Part shown: positions 14,403 through 14,658 of the stretch, one piece after another
Numbering within the stretch: position 1 is the first letter of the stretch
Layout: each line of letters begins with the position of its first letter
From: Desulfovibrionaceae bacterium
GTDB taxonomy: Bacteria > Desulfobacterota > Desulfovibrionia > Desulfovibrionales > Desulfovibrionaceae
NCBI GenBank assembly: GCA_030539415.1
Contig: JAUNSE010000019.1
Span: 1-14,658, forward strand
Length of the DNA stretch: 14,658 nt
Direction: 5' to 3'
Made by a program: the position numbers and the translations under genes
The notes under the pieces: model-generated
The model's input: the letters and a program-made list of their open reading frames with translations, nothing else
Databases searched by the model: none
Told to the model about the DNA's origin: nothing

Positions 14403-14658
14403 ATGAAACGCACTCTCACCGCTCTCTTCGCAGCCTGCTTCCTTGTCATGGCCGTCGGCATGGTCTGCCCGGACGTGTCCGACGCCGCCCGCATGGGCGG
14501 CGGCCGCTCCTTCGGCAGCCAGCCCTCCATGAGCCAGCCCGCCAAGAATCCGATGCAGTACAACCGCCAGGCCACCAATCAGCAGACCACGGCCGGCCAG
14601 GCGGCCACCGCCGCCAGACCCGGCGGCGGACTCGGCTTCGGCGGCGGCCTGCTCGGCG
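14403..14658 (+). CDS. Tim44-like exported protein, N-terminal part (runs off window)
   Basis: 85 complete codons are visible. Residues 1-29 form a signal peptide (MKRTLTALFAACFLVMAVGMV core, cleavage probably after SDAA). The mature start RMGGGRSFGSQPSM, a Gln/Asn/Ala-rich stretch and the glycine-rich PGGGLGFGGGLLG are typical of bacterial Tim44-domain proteins, where a membrane segment and the Tim44 domain follow. Those parts lie beyond the window, so the family call rests on the N-terminus alone. In bacteria the role of these proteins is unclear; a membrane-associated function is inferred. There is no good Shine-Dalgarno sequence (AAAGAA only) before the ATG, but the signal peptide begins exactly there. 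The gene is divergent from the MFS gene. Confidence 0.68.
   Translation, partial: MKRTLTALFAACFLVMAVGMVCPDVSDAARMGGGRSFGSQPSMSQPAKNPMQYNRQATNQQTTAGQAATAARPGGGLGFGGGLLG

Noticed and set aside
14237..14578. Minus-strand frame of 113 codons across the Tim44-like start and its leader
   Set aside because: The plus strand encodes a clean signal peptide and a recognisable glycine-rich mature N-terminus; the opposite frame has no ribosome site or family features.

Overview
The window is GC-rich, densely coded bacterial chromosome. Gene content (a three-domain NifU next to a NifS cysteine desulfurase, a bifunctional Rel, an insulinase-type protease of about 900 residues, a Tim44-like exported protein) together with the codon use fits an anaerobic deltaproteobacterium of the Desulfovibrionaceae type. 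That assignment comes from family knowledge and is an inference. I see no tRNA, rRNA, CRISPR array, insertion sequence, prophage gene or integration scar, and GC content looks even throughout.

Layout. 1-1663 (+): the 3' part of nifU and a complete nifS, closed by a strong intrinsic terminator. 1904-3280 (+): a dihydrolipoamide dehydrogenase-type flavoprotein with no visible 2-oxoacid dehydrogenase or glycine-cleavage partners. 3304-3340: a hairpin with T-tracts on both sides, which can serve the convergent genes on either side of it. 3385-11126 (-): six co-directional genes, read in the order rel, GT-B glycosyltransferase-like protein, M16 protease, Trm112-like zinc protein, YfcE-type phosphodiesterase, Maf nucleotide pyrophosphatase. 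A candidate sigma-70-type promoter lies just upstream of rel at 11180-11208. 11316-12551 and 12783-14016 (-): two paralogous Bcr/CflA-type MFS exporters in tandem. The first-transcribed copy (12783-14016) has a net 5-nt loss at about 13029 that throws its last fifth out of frame. 14017-14402: a 386-nt divergent intergenic region with candidate promoters on both strands and leader hairpins. 14403-14658 (+): the start of an exported Tim44-like protein, cut by the window edge.

How the genes work together. nifU and nifS form one iron-sulfur cluster assembly unit: desulfurase plus scaffold. The minus-strand block combines stringent-response control (Rel), envelope functions (glycosyltransferase, exported protease) and housekeeping (Trm112, Maf). 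It could be one polycistron, but the 78-nt and 79-nt gaps around the glycosyltransferase gene hold hairpins that may process or attenuate the message.

I do not see a new multi-gene system here. The observations most worth a second look are the exactly localised frameshift in the MFS paralogue, a stem-loop between the Shine-Dalgarno sequence and the start of the Trm112-like gene, and the probable TTG start of the M16 protease just after a terminator-like hairpin.
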